This document shows positions 53,950-63,523 of a stretch of 64,000 nt of DNA, piece after piece (the stretch's first letter is position 1; every line of letters begins with the position of its first letter). Position numbers and translations under genes: made by a program. Source of the stretch: Tautonia sociabilis (GTDB lineage Bacteria > Planctomycetota > Planctomycetia > Isosphaerales > Isosphaeraceae); assembly GCF_003977685.1 (NCBI RefSeq), contig NZ_RYZH01000014.1, positions 62,001 to 126,000 on the forward strand. The letters run 5' to 3'. The notes beneath the pieces are model-generated. The model saw nothing but the letters and a program-made list of their open reading frames with translations, had not been told where the DNA came from and made no database searches.

Positions 53950-55749
53950 TCAGGTCAGGTTCATCATATTGAGGAAGTCGACGTTCGTCTTCGACTTCTT
54001 CATCCGGCCGACGAGCAGCTCCATCGCCTCGACCGGGTTCATGTCGTTGAGCACGCGGCGCAACAGCCAGACGCGGTGCAGCTCGTCGCTGGACATCAGG
54101 TTCTCCTCGCGGCGGGTGCCCGAGCGGTTCACGTCGATCGCCGGCCAGATCCGGCGGTCGACCAGCCGGCGGTCGAGGTGCAACTCCATGTTGCCGGTGC
54201 CCTTGAACTCCTCGAAGATCACCTCGTCCATCCGACTGCCGGTGTCGACCAGGGCGGTGGCCAGGATCGTCAGGCTCCCCCCCTCCTCGATCTTCCGGGC
54301 GGCGCCGAAGAACCGCTTGGGCTTCTGCAGCGCCGAGGCGTCGATGCCTCCGGTGAGGATCTTGCCCGAGTGCGGCGCCTCGGTGTTATAGGCCCGGGCC
54401 AGCCGGGTGATCGAATCGAGCAGGATCACGACGTCCTTGCCGTACTCGACCATCCGCTTGGCCTTCTCGATGACCATCTCGGCCACCTGGATGTGCCGCG
54501 AGGCCGGCTCGTCGAAGGTGGAGCTGATCACCTCGGCGGTGATGCTGTGCACCGACCGCTCCATCTCCGTCACCTCCTCGGGCCGCTCGTCGATGAGCAG
54601 CACCATCAGGTAGGCGTCGGGGTGGTTGGTGAGCACGCTGTTGGCGATCTTCTGCAGCAGGATCGTCTTGCCCGTCCTCGGCGGGGCCACGATCAGCCCG
54701 CGCTGGCCGAAGCCGATCGGCGTGACGAGGTCGACGACCCGCATGTTGATCTCGTCCGGGGTCGTCTCCAGCTTGATTCGGGAGAGCGGGTGCAGCGGCG
54801 TCAGGTCGTCGAAGCTGACCTTCTCGGACAGCTTGTCCGGGTCCTCGTAGTTGATGGCCTCGACCCGGAGCAGGGCGAAGTACCGCTCGTTCTCCTTCGG
54901 GGGGCGGATCTGGCCGGCCACGATGGCGCCGGTCTTCAGGCCGAAGCGGCGGATCTGGCTCGGCGAGACGTAGATGTCGTCGGGGCAGGGGAGGTAGTTG
55001 TAGTCCGGGCTTCGGAGGAACCCGAAGCCGTCGGGGAGGACCTCCAGGGTCCCCTCGCCGTACATCAGGCCGTTCTGCTTGACCCGCTCCTTGAGGATCT
55101 TGAAGATCAGGTCCTGCTTCTTCAGGCCGGTGTACTCGGTGACTCCCTCCTGCTTGGCGGTGGCGATGAGCTGCGGCATGGTCATCTTCTGCAGCTCGGT
55201 CAGGTGGATCTCGCCCCGCTTGATGTCCTCGTAGCGGTCGTTGATCTCGGTTTCGCCGAAGAGGTCGTCTGCCTCGTCGGCGGGGAAGCCGGCGTCGTCC
55301 TCGTCGTCCTCGGCGGCCGCCTCGACGAACTCCGCCAGGTCGGCGTCCTCGTCCTCGATCGCGCCGCCGCCGCCGTCGGCCCGAGACGAGCCGATCAAGT
55401 CGCGAGGCTCCTCGATCTCCAGCCCGTGCCCGAACGGGCGCTCATCGGCCTCGCCGTTGCGGTCGGCGTCGGCCCGCTGGCGTTCCCGTCCCCGAAGCCG
55501 CTCGCGCAGCGTGGGCCCGGTGCCGGATCCTCCCCCGGAGCCCTCGCGGTCCCGGCCCGACTCTCGGTAGCGCACCGAGTCTTTCGCGGCCTCGCGCCGG
55601 GAGGACGAGGAGGGCGGGGCCGGGGCGGGCTCGGCCGCGGCGGCCTGGGTCTCGGCGTCGCTCGGGGGGGGGGCCTGTTCGGCCTGCGACGACTTGCGGG
55701 AGCGGGGGGAGGAGAGATTGGGCTCCCGGCGACGGGTGTCGTTGGCCAT
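53950..55749 (-). CDS. rho: Transcription termination factor Rho
   Basis: This 599-residue hexameric RNA helicase ends transcription at rut sites. Its core begins at about residue 182 ([19 protein letters not shown]) and has the RNA-binding [14 protein letters not shown], the P-loop [15 protein letters not shown] (355-363), the Walker [16 protein letters not shown] and the Q-loop region [19 protein letters not shown]. The first 180 residues are a low-complexity, Arg- then Asp/Glu-rich extension absent from E. coli Rho, as in other planctomycetes and actinobacteria. CAGGAGAC precedes the start. A 293-base, C-rich, G-poor leader lies between coaE and rho. Confidence 0.97.
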   Translation of the reverse strand: MANDTRRREPNLSSPRSRKSSQAEQAPPPSDAETQAAAAEPAPAPPSSSSRREAAKDSVRYRESGRDREGSGGGSGTGPTLRERLRGRERQRADADRNGEADERPFGHGLEIEEPRDLIGSSRADGGGGAIEDEDADLAEFVEAAAEDDEDDAGFPADEADDLFGETEINDRYEDIKRGEIHLTELQKMTMPQLIATAKQEGVTEYTGLKKQDLIFKILKERVKQNGLMYGEGTLEVLPDGFGFLRSPDYNYLPCPDDIYVSPSQIRRFGLKTGAIVAGQIRPPKENERYFALLRVEAINYEDPDKLSEKVSFDDLTPLHPLSRIKLETTPDEINMRVVDLVTPIGFGQRGLIVAPPRTGKTILLQKIANSVLTNHPDAYLMVLLIDERPEEVTEMERSVHSITAEVISSTFDEPASRHIQVAEMVIEKAKRMVEYGKDVVILLDSITRLARAYNTEAPHSGKILTGGIDASALQKPKRFFGAARKIEEGGSLTILATALVDTGSRMDEVIFEEFKGTGNMELHLDRRLVDRRIWPAIDVNRSGTRREENLMSSDELHRVWLLRRVLNDMNPVEAMELLVGRMKKSKTNVDFLNMMNLT

Positions 55750-56042
55750 GAGGTCGGTCTCCTGAACAGCTCGGCCGGGCGGCGGGGGCCGCCTGGTCCG
55801 AGCGACACGGGGGCGTGATCGGGTGGCGGGCATCGCCGAGGGCCCCATCGACGGGTCGAAGGGTGGGGCCGCGGGCGGCGCGGGGATCGTTGGGGTCCGG
55901 TACGGGGATGTTCTCGGTCGGGGTCGTCGGGTCGGATCGGATCGGGTCAGATCAAGTCGGGTCAGGTCGGGGAACGGGGGTTGAAACAGTCCGTCGATCG
56001 CCGGGCTGTCTCGAGCCGGTCCGGTGCTCCAGGGGGTTGCGG
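55750..56042 (-). promoter_or_regulatory. rho leader with candidate rut-like C-rich tract
   Basis: On the leftward (rho) transcript the segment 55917-55970 reads as repeated GACCC, GATCC and GACCTG units, rich in C and YC dimers and poor in G, with little obvious pairing. This is the composition of a Rho utilisation site. rho of other bacteria is autoregulated by termination in its leader, so autoregulation here is a reasonable inference. A ribosome-binding CAGGAGAC is at the 3' end. Confidence 0.4.
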
Positions 56043-56882
56043 TCATCTCGGGCGCCGGCCGCGTCCCTTGGGTGGGGACGTCCGGGGGGCGCCGGACCGG
56101 GGAGCACGACGCCGGGAGCTGAGGCGGTCGGCCGGTGAGGTGGCGTCGGACCGGCTGGTGTCATCGGGCTCGTCCTCGACCTCGGTTCGCCCTCGCCAGG
56201 GAGGGCGACGGGTCAGGTCCTGCCAGAGCCGATCGACCCGGGCCTTCAGCTCGTCGGTCGAGCCGTCGTTGACGACCACCCGATCGGCCCGCGCTCGCTT
56301 TCGGTCCAGGGGCCACTGCGCGGCCTCCCGGGCGGCGAGTTGCTCGGCCGACCACTCCCGGGAGCGGGCCAGCCGCTCCCGACGGGAGGAGGCGGGGGCG
56401 TCGACGAAGACGACCGAGTCGCAGAGGTCGTCCCAGCCGGCCTCGAGCAGGATCGCCGCGTCGAGGACCACCAGCGGCGCCTCTCGTCTCCGGGAGATCC
56501 GGGCGATCGCCTTCTCGAAGGTCTTCCGCATCCGGGGGTGGAGGATCGCCTCGAGCGCCCGCAGCGAGGTTTCCTCCGAGAACACCAGGCGGCCCAGCGC
56601 CTTGCGGTCGATCCGGGGGGCCTCCCCCTCCTCGGCGGGAGGAGCCAGAACGTCCTCGCCGAAGCGGGCAACGACCTCCTGGCGGGCCGGGCGCTGGTCG
56701 AGCAAGGCGTGGCCGATCGCGTCGGCGTCGAGCACCGCCGCCCCCCTGGCGGCCAGGGCGGCGGCCACCAGGCTCTTGCCGGCGCCGATCCCGCCGATCA
56801 GGCCGACGACCGGCACGGGGCCGTTCTTCCACGGTCCCGGCGGGCGTCGCTGTCCGGAGGGGCGTCGGGCGTAGCGGGGCAT
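56043..56882 (-). CDS. coaE: Dephospho-CoA kinase with basic C-terminal extension
   Basis: This 279-residue enzyme phosphorylates dephospho-CoA, the last step of CoA synthesis. It has the P-loop [20 protein letters not shown] (27-46), [32 protein letters not shown] and [19 protein letters not shown]. The core ends near residue 225. About 55 residues of Arg/Ser/Pro-rich sequence follow that are absent from E. coli CoaE. Together with polA upstream and rho downstream it forms a polA-coaE-rho cluster seen in planctomycetes. A 463-base gap to polA suggests its own promoter. Confidence 0.93.
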   Translation of the reverse strand: MPRYARRPSGQRRPPGPWKNGPVPVVGLIGGIGAGKSLVAAALAARGAAVLDADAIGHALLDQRPARQEVVARFGEDVLAPPAEEGEAPRIDRKALGRLVFSEETSLRALEAILHPRMRKTFEKAIARISRRREAPLVVLDAAILLEAGWDDLCDSVVFVDAPASSRRERLARSREWSAEQLAAREAAQWPLDRKRARADRVVVNDGSTDELKARVDRLWQDLTRRPPWRGRTEVEDEPDDTSRSDATSPADRLSSRRRAPRSGAPRTSPPKGRGRRPR

Positions 56883-57345
56883 GGCGGTCGGACTCGTCCT
56901 CGGGCCGGTGGGTTCGGCTGCGGGGGGAGACGTGAGGGGTCGAGGGTTGGATTCGGGGATGTCGGGACGGAAACGGCACTCGTCCGGTGGGGGGCTCGGA
57001 GGGGGTCTCGATGCGGGATCGCCCACGGCTCCCGGGCCGACCGCACGACAGGGCAGCCCAGTCTCGTCCGGGCAAGCGAGAGAGCCGCGGGCGAGGCCGG
57101 TCGGGCAAGGATCGTGGTCGAGATTCGGGGTCGCAGGGCCCCAGGTGCCGGCCGATCCGCACGATCAAGCGATTCTATCGCGGGGGAACGTCTCGATGGC
57201 GGGAGGGGGGCCGGGATGGTGCGAGTGCGAGAGACCTGCGGACACTGTGTTCATCTCTACTCGATCTCCTGGTCAAAATCAACGGGAATTCACCCGGTCG
57301 CGTCGTTTTCTGTCGACCTCGCTCCGGGGCGCCGACCCGAGGCGG
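56883..57345. other. Gap between polA and coaE, probable coaE promoter region
   Basis: No gene is supported. A short leftward frame from the ATG at 57254 (29 residues, AGGAG 13 bases upstream) shows no features. The right end (57240-57310) is A/T-richer than the rest and contains a promoter-like pair listed separately. The remainder is plain GC-rich spacer. Confidence 0.45.
57254..57282 (-). promoter_or_regulatory. Candidate promoter reading toward coaE
   Basis: Leftward TTGATT (57282-57277), a 17-base spacer and TAGAGA (57259-57254) fall in the A/T-richer end of the gap. The spacing is ideal, the -10 only moderate. Confidence 0.3.
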
Positions 57346-60042
57346 TCAGGCCATGGGCGCCACATCCAGCCAGTTCGGCCCGCTCGCTAGGTCGACCTGC
57401 AGCGGCACGTCCAGCTCCAGCGCCGAGGTCATCGCCTTCCGGACCAGCTCGGCCAAGGGAGCCAGCTCGGTTGCCGGCGCCTCGAAGACCAGCTCGTCGT
57501 GGATTTGCAGCAGCATCCGGGACCGCATCCCCTCCGCTCGGAGCCTCCGGTCGACCTCCAGCATCGCCCGCTTGATCAAGTCGGCCGCCGACCCCTGGAT
57601 CACCGTGTTCACCGCCGTTCGCTCCGCCAGGTTCCGGGAGCGTCCCGTGGTGTTCTTGATCCCGCTGATCGCCCGGCGACGACCGAGGATCGTCTCCACC
57701 CGGCCGGCCGCCTTGGCGGCCTCCAGCGTTTGGGTGATGAAGCGATCAACCCCCTCGTACTGCCGGAAATAGGCGTCGATGAACGCCGCCGCGTCCGCCT
57801 GGGAGATCCCCAGCCGACCGGCCAGCCCGAACGCGCTGAGGCCGTAGATCACGCCGAAGTTCACCGTCTTGGCCATCCGGCGCTGGTCCCTGGTCACCTC
57901 CTCCTCCGGCACCCCGAAGATCCGAGAGGCGACCACGCGGTGAATGTCCCGGTCCTCCTCGAACGCCCGGACCAGCTCCGGGTCCTTCGAGTAATGGGCG
58001 AGGATCCGAAGCTCGATCTGGGAGTAGTCCGCCGTCAGCAGCACCCACCCCGGCTCCCCCGGGACGAACGCCTGCCGGATCTGCCGGCCGTCCTCGGTTC
58101 GCACCGGAATGTTCTGCAGGTTCGGGTCCGACGAGCTGAGCCTCCCCGTCGCCGCCACCACCTGGTTGAACGAGGCGTGGATCCGGCCGTCCGGGTGGAC
58201 CAGTGCCGGCAAGGCGTCCAGGTATGTTCCCTTCAGCTTCTCAAGCTGCCGGTGCTGCACGATCAGGCGGGGCAGGGGGTGCTCATTCGAGAGCGCCTCG
58301 AGAACCTCCGCGTCCGTGCTCGGCTCGCCGCCGGGGGTCTTCTTGATCGGCTTCAGCTTCAGCTCGTCGAAGAGCACCTGCCGCAGTTGCGGCGCCGAGC
58401 TGATGTTGAACTCCCTCCCGGCCAGTTCGTAGATTTCCGTCTTGATCCCCGACAGCCGCTCGGCGAACTCGGCCGACAGCCGGTTCAGGAGGGCCACATC
58501 CACCGCCACCCCGGCCGCCTCCATCCGCGCGAGCACGGCGATGAGCGGCCGTTCCAGGTCGGCGTACAGGGGCCAGAGCCCCTGCTCGCGCACCTTCGGC
58601 GTCAGGATCGCGTCGAGCCTCCAGGCCGCGTCGGCGTCCTCCCCGGCGTAGGCGGCCACGCGGTCGACCGCCACGGTGTCGATGGTCGTCTGCCCCTTCC
58701 CCTTCCCGATCAGGCTGCTGATCGGGATCATCGTGTGGTCCAGGAGCCTGCGGGCCAGCTCGTCGAGGTTGTGGTTCCGCTCGCCGCTCTCCAGCAGGTA
58801 GCTCAGCACCATGGTGTCGGTGATCGACTCCGACAGCTCCACCCCCAGCCGGCCCAGCACGAGCAGGTCGTACTTGATGTTCTGTCCGACGATCTCCCGA
58901 GCCGGATCCGAGAGGATCGGCCGCAGGGCCGCGATCGTCTCGGCCGGGTCGAGCGTCTTCGATCCCGCTGGACCCCGAACCGGCAGGTAGAACGCCTCCC
59001 CCGGCTTCCAGCAGAACGACATGCCGACCAGCTCGGCCCGAAGCGGGTCCAGGCCGGTCGTCTCCGTGTCGAAGCTGAACCGCGGCTGCGCCTCCAGCTC
59101 CGAGAGGAACGTGCGGAACGTCTCGGGGGTGTCCACCACCTGATAGCGGTCGACCGGCCACTCGTCCTCCGGGGGCTTGGCCGAGTCGGCCCCCAGCTCG
59201 TCGAGGAAGCGGTGGAAGCCGCACTCGATGCACAGCGCCTTCAACGCCGCGTGGTCCACGCCGTCTCTCGTCAGTGCGTCCCAGTCGACCTCGATCGCCA
59301 GGTCGGTCTTCAGCGCGATCAGCTCCCGGGCGCGCCGGGCGGTGTCGGCGTGGGTGTACAAGTTCTCCTTCCGCTTGGCGCCGGAGACCTTGGCGATGTT
59401 CTCCAGCAGGTTGTCCAGCGTTCCGAATTGCGCCAGCAATTGCGCCGCCGTCTTGATCCCGATTCCCGGCACGCCCGGCACGTTGTCCACGGCGTCTCCG
59501 GTCAGCGACAGCAGGTCGACCACCTGGCCGGGAGACACGCCCCAGTCCGCCTTTAGGCCGGCGACATCGAGCACCGATTGCTTGCGCAGGTTGTAGATGA
59601 AGACGTGCTCGTTGAGCAACTGTCTGGCATCCTTGTCGGACGTGCAGATGAATACGTCCATCCCCCGATCGACCGCCTGGCGCGCCAGGGTGGCGATCAC
59701 GTCGTCCGCCTCGGCCCCCTCGAACAGGAGCACCGGGATGCGGAACCCCTCGAACACCCGTCGGATCAGGGGGATCTGCGGCTGCAGGTCGTCCGGCATC
59801 TCGGAGCGGTTGGCCTTGTAGTCCTCGAACAGGTCCGAGCGGAAGACCTTCCCCGAGCCGTCGAAGGCCGCGGCGATCGCTGTCGGCTGCCGGTCCCGGA
59901 TCAGGTTGAGCACGTCCCGGAAGACGCCGAAGACCGCGTTCGTCGGCTGCCCGGCCGGCCCGGTCATCAGCGGGATGGCGTGGAAGACCTGGTAGATGAT
60001 GGAGTATGCGTCGAGCAGGTAGAGCGACGGGCGGTCGTTCAT
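57346..60042 (-). CDS. polA: DNA polymerase I
   Basis: This 898-residue protein has all three domains of Pol I. The 5'-3' exonuclease is at about 1-290 (LLDAYSIIYQVFHAIPLM, FEGAEADDVIATLARQAVDR, ICTSDKDARQLL). The 3'-5' proofreading domain is near 320-510 with an intact FDTETTGLDPL and ADAAWRLD. The polymerase domain has LTADYSQIELRILAHYS, MAKTVNFGVIYGLSAFGLAG and LLQIHDELVFEAP. It fills Okazaki and repair gaps. The start at 60042 begins MNDRPSLYLLDAYS; no strong ribosome-binding site is visible. The proofreading acidic residues are kept, unlike in several thermophiles. Confidence 0.97.
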   Translation of the reverse strand: MNDRPSLYLLDAYSIIYQVFHAIPLMTGPAGQPTNAVFGVFRDVLNLIRDRQPTAIAAAFDGSGKVFRSDLFEDYKANRSEMPDDLQPQIPLIRRVFEGFRIPVLLFEGAEADDVIATLARQAVDRGMDVFICTSDKDARQLLNEHVFIYNLRKQSVLDVAGLKADWGVSPGQVVDLLSLTGDAVDNVPGVPGIGIKTAAQLLAQFGTLDNLLENIAKVSGAKRKENLYTHADTARRARELIALKTDLAIEVDWDALTRDGVDHAALKALCIECGFHRFLDELGADSAKPPEDEWPVDRYQVVDTPETFRTFLSELEAQPRFSFDTETTGLDPLRAELVGMSFCWKPGEAFYLPVRGPAGSKTLDPAETIAALRPILSDPAREIVGQNIKYDLLVLGRLGVELSESITDTMVLSYLLESGERNHNLDELARRLLDHTMIPISSLIGKGKGQTTIDTVAVDRVAAYAGEDADAAWRLDAILTPKVREQGLWPLYADLERPLIAVLARMEAAGVAVDVALLNRLSAEFAERLSGIKTEIYELAGREFNISSAPQLRQVLFDELKLKPIKKTPGGEPSTDAEVLEALSNEHPLPRLIVQHRQLEKLKGTYLDALPALVHPDGRIHASFNQVVAATGRLSSSDPNLQNIPVRTEDGRQIRQAFVPGEPGWVLLTADYSQIELRILAHYSKDPELVRAFEEDRDIHRVVASRIFGVPEEEVTRDQRRMAKTVNFGVIYGLSAFGLAGRLGISQADAAAFIDAYFRQYEGVDRFITQTLEAAKAAGRVETILGRRRAISGIKNTTGRSRNLAERTAVNTVIQGSAADLIKRAMLEVDRRLRAEGMRSRMLLQIHDELVFEAPATELAPLAELVRKAMTSALELDVPLQVDLASGPNWLDVAPMA

Positions 60043-60431
60043 CGCGGCGGTCGACGGGGGAGATCGGCGGGACGGGCTCCCTTCGGGCGCCTCGGCCCGA
60101 GGGAGGGATCGTCGGAGGGATGATTCGACTATCCCCCGGCCTCGTCGTGAAGTCAAGCATGGCCGAGAGGGAGTCGGGGGGGATCGGAGCGACGATCGGG
60201 GAGCCTCGGGCGGCCAGGCCCCCCTGAGCCCCGGGGGGATGGGCCCCTCGGGACCGGAACCCGAGCCCGCCGTCGCTCGGGGACGTCGGGCCCGTCCCCT
60301 GGTGCCACCCGGATTGACGGACCGATCGGCCCGGTCTTTGCGTCCGAGCCCCGGAGAGCGTTCCCCTCCGCCGGCCCTCCTCGTACAATCCTCGATCGCG
60401 TCCCCGTCCGTCCCCTCGAGGAGCCCCGATC
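60043..60431. other. Divergent intergenic region between polA and the CBM9-like gene
   Basis: No gene seen. The right end holds the promoter-like pair at 60361-60389 for the rightward gene; the polA promoter on the left was not placed. Confidence 0.4.
60361..60389 (+). promoter_or_regulatory. Candidate promoter for the CBM9-like gene
   Basis: TTCCCC (60361-60366), a 17-base spacer and TACAAT (60384-60389) lie 42 bases before the start. The -10 is strong, the -35 weak. Confidence 0.4.
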
Positions 60432-61157
60432 ATGCTCGCGCTCCTGCTCGCCCTCTCTGTCCCCCCCCCGGTCCAGGAACCCCCCGTCACCCGGGAGGCG
60501 GTCTGTCGACGAGTGGAGACCGCCCCCACCATCGACGGCGTCCTGGACGACCCCGCCTGGCAGGCCGCCGAGGCCGACGCCATCACCGACTTCGCCGCCT
60601 TCTGGGCCGGAGAGCCCCGAGAGGGGACCCGGGCTCAACTGGTCTGGGACGACGAGGCCCTCTACTTCGCCGCCACCATGACCGACGCCGAACTGCGCGC
60701 CTTCGGCACCGAGCGCAACGACCGCCTCTGGCTCGGCGACGTCTTCGAGCTGTTCTTCAAGCCCTCCGAGGAGGGCCCGCGCTACTACGAGTTCCAGGTC
60801 AACCCCCGCTCGGTCATCCTCGAACTCCGCTTCCCCCGGCGCGGCCACCCCTTCGACGAGCTGGCCTCCGAGCCCCCGCACGGCTTCTCCGCCGTCGCCG
60901 CCGTCGACGGCACCCTCGACCAGCCCGGCGACGTCGACCGCTCGTGGCGCGTCGAGGGCCGCATCCCCTGGTCCCTCTTCGAGCCCACCGGGGGCCGCCC
61001 CGCCGAGGGAGACTCCTGGCGCTTCGCCCTCTGCCGATACGACTACGGCCCCGAGGGGACCTCTCCCCTCCTCTTCAGCTCCGCCCCCCTCACCCAGCCC
61101 AGCTTCCACCGCTACGAGGACTACGGCCTCCTCCGCTTCGCCGGCCCCTCCCAGTAA
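60432..61157 (+). CDS. Secreted CBM9-like carbohydrate-binding protein
   Basis: This 241-residue protein begins with a short hydrophobic segment (MLALLLALSVPPPVQ). The CBM9-like sequence follows: ETAPTIDGVLDDPAWQAAEA, the aromatic contact segment ITDFAAFWAGE, LVWDDEALYFAATMTD, LGDVFELFFKPSEEGPRYYE, and VEGRIPWSLFEPTGG. CBM9-like domains bind sugars or heme-like ligands and are common in planctomycete surface proteins. It is the only domain. Compare the shorter relative at 52.6 kb. Confidence 0.85.
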   Translation: MLALLLALSVPPPVQEPPVTREAVCRRVETAPTIDGVLDDPAWQAAEADAITDFAAFWAGEPREGTRAQLVWDDEALYFAATMTDAELRAFGTERNDRLWLGDVFELFFKPSEEGPRYYEFQVNPRSVILELRFPRRGHPFDELASEPPHGFSAVAAVDGTLDQPGDVDRSWRVEGRIPWSLFEPTGGRPAEGDSWRFALCRYDYGPEGTSPLLFSSAPLTQPSFHRYEDYGLLRFAGPSQ

Positions 61158-61398
61158 GCCGGCCCCTCCCGACGAGCCGGGGCCTCGGCCCTTCTCCCTC
61201 GAGGCCCCCGCTCCCGACCGTCCCGAACCTCCCCCCAGGCCGATCCCGAATCCGGGACCGGATCCCGTCCGACCGGACGGATCCGGGGGGCCGTTCTCCC
61301 CGGCGCTCCCCTCCCGATCTCCCCTCGTCGAGGCTCCTCTCCCTCCGATCGGTTCGGGACCGCTCGATCTCGACTGCTTCTCCCCTCGATCCCTCCGC

Positions 61399-62190
61399 TC
61401 ACCGCTTCCGCTTTTTCCACTGCTTCTGCTTCCGCTTGAGCGTCTTCAGGTCAGGGCGCCTGGCCGGGATCGGGTTCCCGAGCCGGGGCGTTCGCCAGTT
61501 CTCCTGGAACCTCCTCGACTCCGGCTTCGGCCCGAGCCCCAGTTGGAAGCGGACCTCCGGCCAGTCTCCCGCGATCGCGGGTGCGACGCAGCCCGCCTGG
61601 AAGGCGGCCTCGATCGTCGGCGCCTCCGCCACCGCCTTCAGGTCGATCAGGGCCGAGACGAGGAACCCGTTCAGTTCCCTCGCTCCCTCCTCGTGCTTCG
61701 CCAGTTGCCCGGCGATGATCTCGATGCACGTCCCCCGTGCGTCCGGATGGGCGGCGGCGATCTTGGCGATGGCCTCCGAGACGATGATCCGGCAGTGCTC
61801 GCCGCGCGACTCGTCGGCCAGGTACGCCGCACAGGACGGGATCGCTCCCGGCCCGATCTGGGCCATCGCGTCGCCGAGGTCCTCGACCCAGAGGTCGTCG
61901 AGGTCGACCAGCCGGCTGAGCCCCTCCAGCACCGGCCCGACCGCCTCCACCGCCCCCAACTGAGCGATCGCCCTCAGGGCGTGCGGCGGCCCCCAGGAGG
62001 CCGCCTCGTCGGCGTCCTCCTCGTCAGCCAGCGTGACTAGCTCCGCGTCGGTCGCCATCCGGATCAGCTCCGGCAGGTGCTCCGGACCGATCCCCAGTGC
62101 CCGGTAGTCTCGCCACTCGTCGCCGAGGTCGAGGTCGCCGAGGCGGAGCAGGCGGTCGAGCGGGGGCTCATATCCGAGTGATTCAGCCAT
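61399..62190 (-). CDS. HEAT-like protein, DUF1186-type
   Basis: This 263-residue helical protein begins YEPPLDRLLRLGDLDLGDEW, with the DYRALGIGPEHLPELIRMAT motif found in a family of bacterial HEAT-like/DUF1186 proteins. HALRAIAQLGAVEAVGPVLE, IGPGAIPSCAAYLADES and ELNGFLVSALIDLKAVAEAP follow. The last 13 residues are mostly Lys and Arg (LKRKQKQWKKRKR), like a nucleic-acid-binding tail. The function is unknown. The start at 62190 is preceded only by a weak GAAGAAGACG, and an upstream open frame has no family support. Confidence 0.65.
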   Translation of the reverse strand: MAESLGYEPPLDRLLRLGDLDLGDEWRDYRALGIGPEHLPELIRMATDAELVTLADEEDADEAASWGPPHALRAIAQLGAVEAVGPVLEGLSRLVDLDDLWVEDLGDAMAQIGPGAIPSCAAYLADESRGEHCRIIVSEAIAKIAAAHPDARGTCIEIIAGQLAKHEEGARELNGFLVSALIDLKAVAEAPTIEAAFQAGCVAPAIAGDWPEVRFQLGLGPKPESRRFQENWRTPRLGNPIPARRPDLKTLKRKQKQWKKRKR

Positions 62191-62871
62191 GATCGTCTTC
62201 TTCGCTTCACGATGGAATGGCGCAGGCGGGCCGCCGGCGCGATTTTCCCAGGCACGCAGCCCGCTCCCGCCATGCTGACCGTCCCACCCCCCAATTGCAA
62301 CGCCGGCCTGGCGGCGCGGGCGATCGCGGAAGCCCGCGACGAACTTGTTCCATTTTTCTTGACTCGACCGGGCCAGTCGGGCATTGTCGAGGACGATTGC
62401 GGCGCATCGAGGTCGTTCGATTCGTTGTCTCGTCGCGGTCGCCTCTCCCAATGGCATCGACACAGGGTGTGACCCCGAAGCCGGAGCATTCCTCCCGAAC
62501 GGGACGCCGCCCCGCCGCACTCCGATCGGATTGGGGCGGACGTCATTCGGCTACTGCCACACAAGCCCCCAACGGGGCGCGATTCCCCAAACCAGACCGA
62601 GGGGATCGGCCGTGTTCCCGGTGCTTCTCCAGGCTCCTGGAGTCCGTCCGTCCGCCGGCTCGGGGCGCCCCCCATCGGTCGCGACGCCCCGTAAGCACCG
62701 AGGGAGGCCGACGGGCGTGACCGAGGCCTCCCCCCGCCGTGATCCGGGCCGGAAGGGCGGGCATCCCGGCCCCCCCGGCCCCGCGGCAGACCACCGGCCC
62801 GGGGCCCGGCCCCGCCTGGCCGGTGCCCTGCGAACACCTCGGGATGCGACCCGATCAGGAGCGACGAACGA
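62191..62871. other. 681-bp divergent region without a recognised gene
   Basis: Open frames exist on both strands but do not resemble known proteins. A segment near 62340-62372 is A/T-richer (GTTCCATTTTTCTTGAC) and could hold the promoter of the leftward HEAT-like gene. Nothing else was recognised. Confidence 0.4.
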
Positions 62872-63393
62872 ATGGCACAGCCATCGGGCCGAGCCGCTTT
62901 CCGCAGGGCGCTGGTCGCCGTGGCCGCCTCGGTCCTCTCGGCCGGCTGCGGCGGGGGGGACGGGCTGAACCGGATGCCGGTCCGCGGAAACATCACCTTT
63001 GAGGGGGAACCGCTCGCCGAGGGGACGATCCAGTTCTACCCCGAGCAAACCAATACCGACAGCATCACCGGCGGTTCCCTCATCGAAGGCGGCAGTTATT
63101 CGATCCCCCGGGCGGAGGGGTTGGTCCCCGGTCGCTACCAGGTCCGCATCTCCAGCCCCTCGGACGAGATGACCGTGGAAGAGGACGAGGCCATGCCCGG
63201 CCTCGGCCCGATCTACCCCCGAGACCTCATCCCCTCGAAGTACAACGTCGAGTCGGAATTGCGCGTCGAAGTGACCGAGGACGGGCCGAACGAATTCGAC
63301 TTCGCGCTCGAAGCCGACCCCGGGCAGAAACTCATGCCGCGCGCGTCCCTCCCGCTCGGCACTCCGACCGGATCGGCCCCAGCGAGCCCGTGA
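62872..63393 (+). CDS. Transthyretin-like lipoprotein
   Basis: This 173-residue protein has a lipobox (AASVLSAGC) and then a beta-rich domain starting [20 protein letters not shown]. The carboxypeptidase-regulatory/transthyretin-like turn [20 protein letters not shown] follows. Such lipoproteins often sit beside DUF1559 genes in planctomycetes, as here (DUF1559 starts 131 bases later). AGGAG precedes the start. The C-terminal 40 residues are low-complexity. Confidence 0.8.
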   Translation: MAQPSGRAAFRRALVAVAASVLSAGCGGGDGLNRMPVRGNITFEGEPLAEGTIQFYPEQTNTDSITGGSLIEGGSYSIPRAEGLVPGRYQVRISSPSDEMTVEEDEAMPGLGPIYPRDLIPSKYNVESELRVEVTEDGPNEFDFALEADPGQKLMPRASLPLGTPTGSAPASP

Positions 63394-63523
63394 CCGATCC
63401 CGAGCGTGGCTGCCGGATCGCGAGAGCGATCGCAGTGGCCCTCGGCGCTTCCCCGCTCCGTCGTCGATCCCCCGTCGGATCGCGTTCCATCCCTTCCTTC
63501 CTCCCAGTCGAGGACGAAGAGCC

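Noticed and set aside
57165-57254. Short leftward frame beginning at 57254
   Set aside because: 29 residues, poor spacing from AGGAG and no features; it overlaps the candidate promoter.
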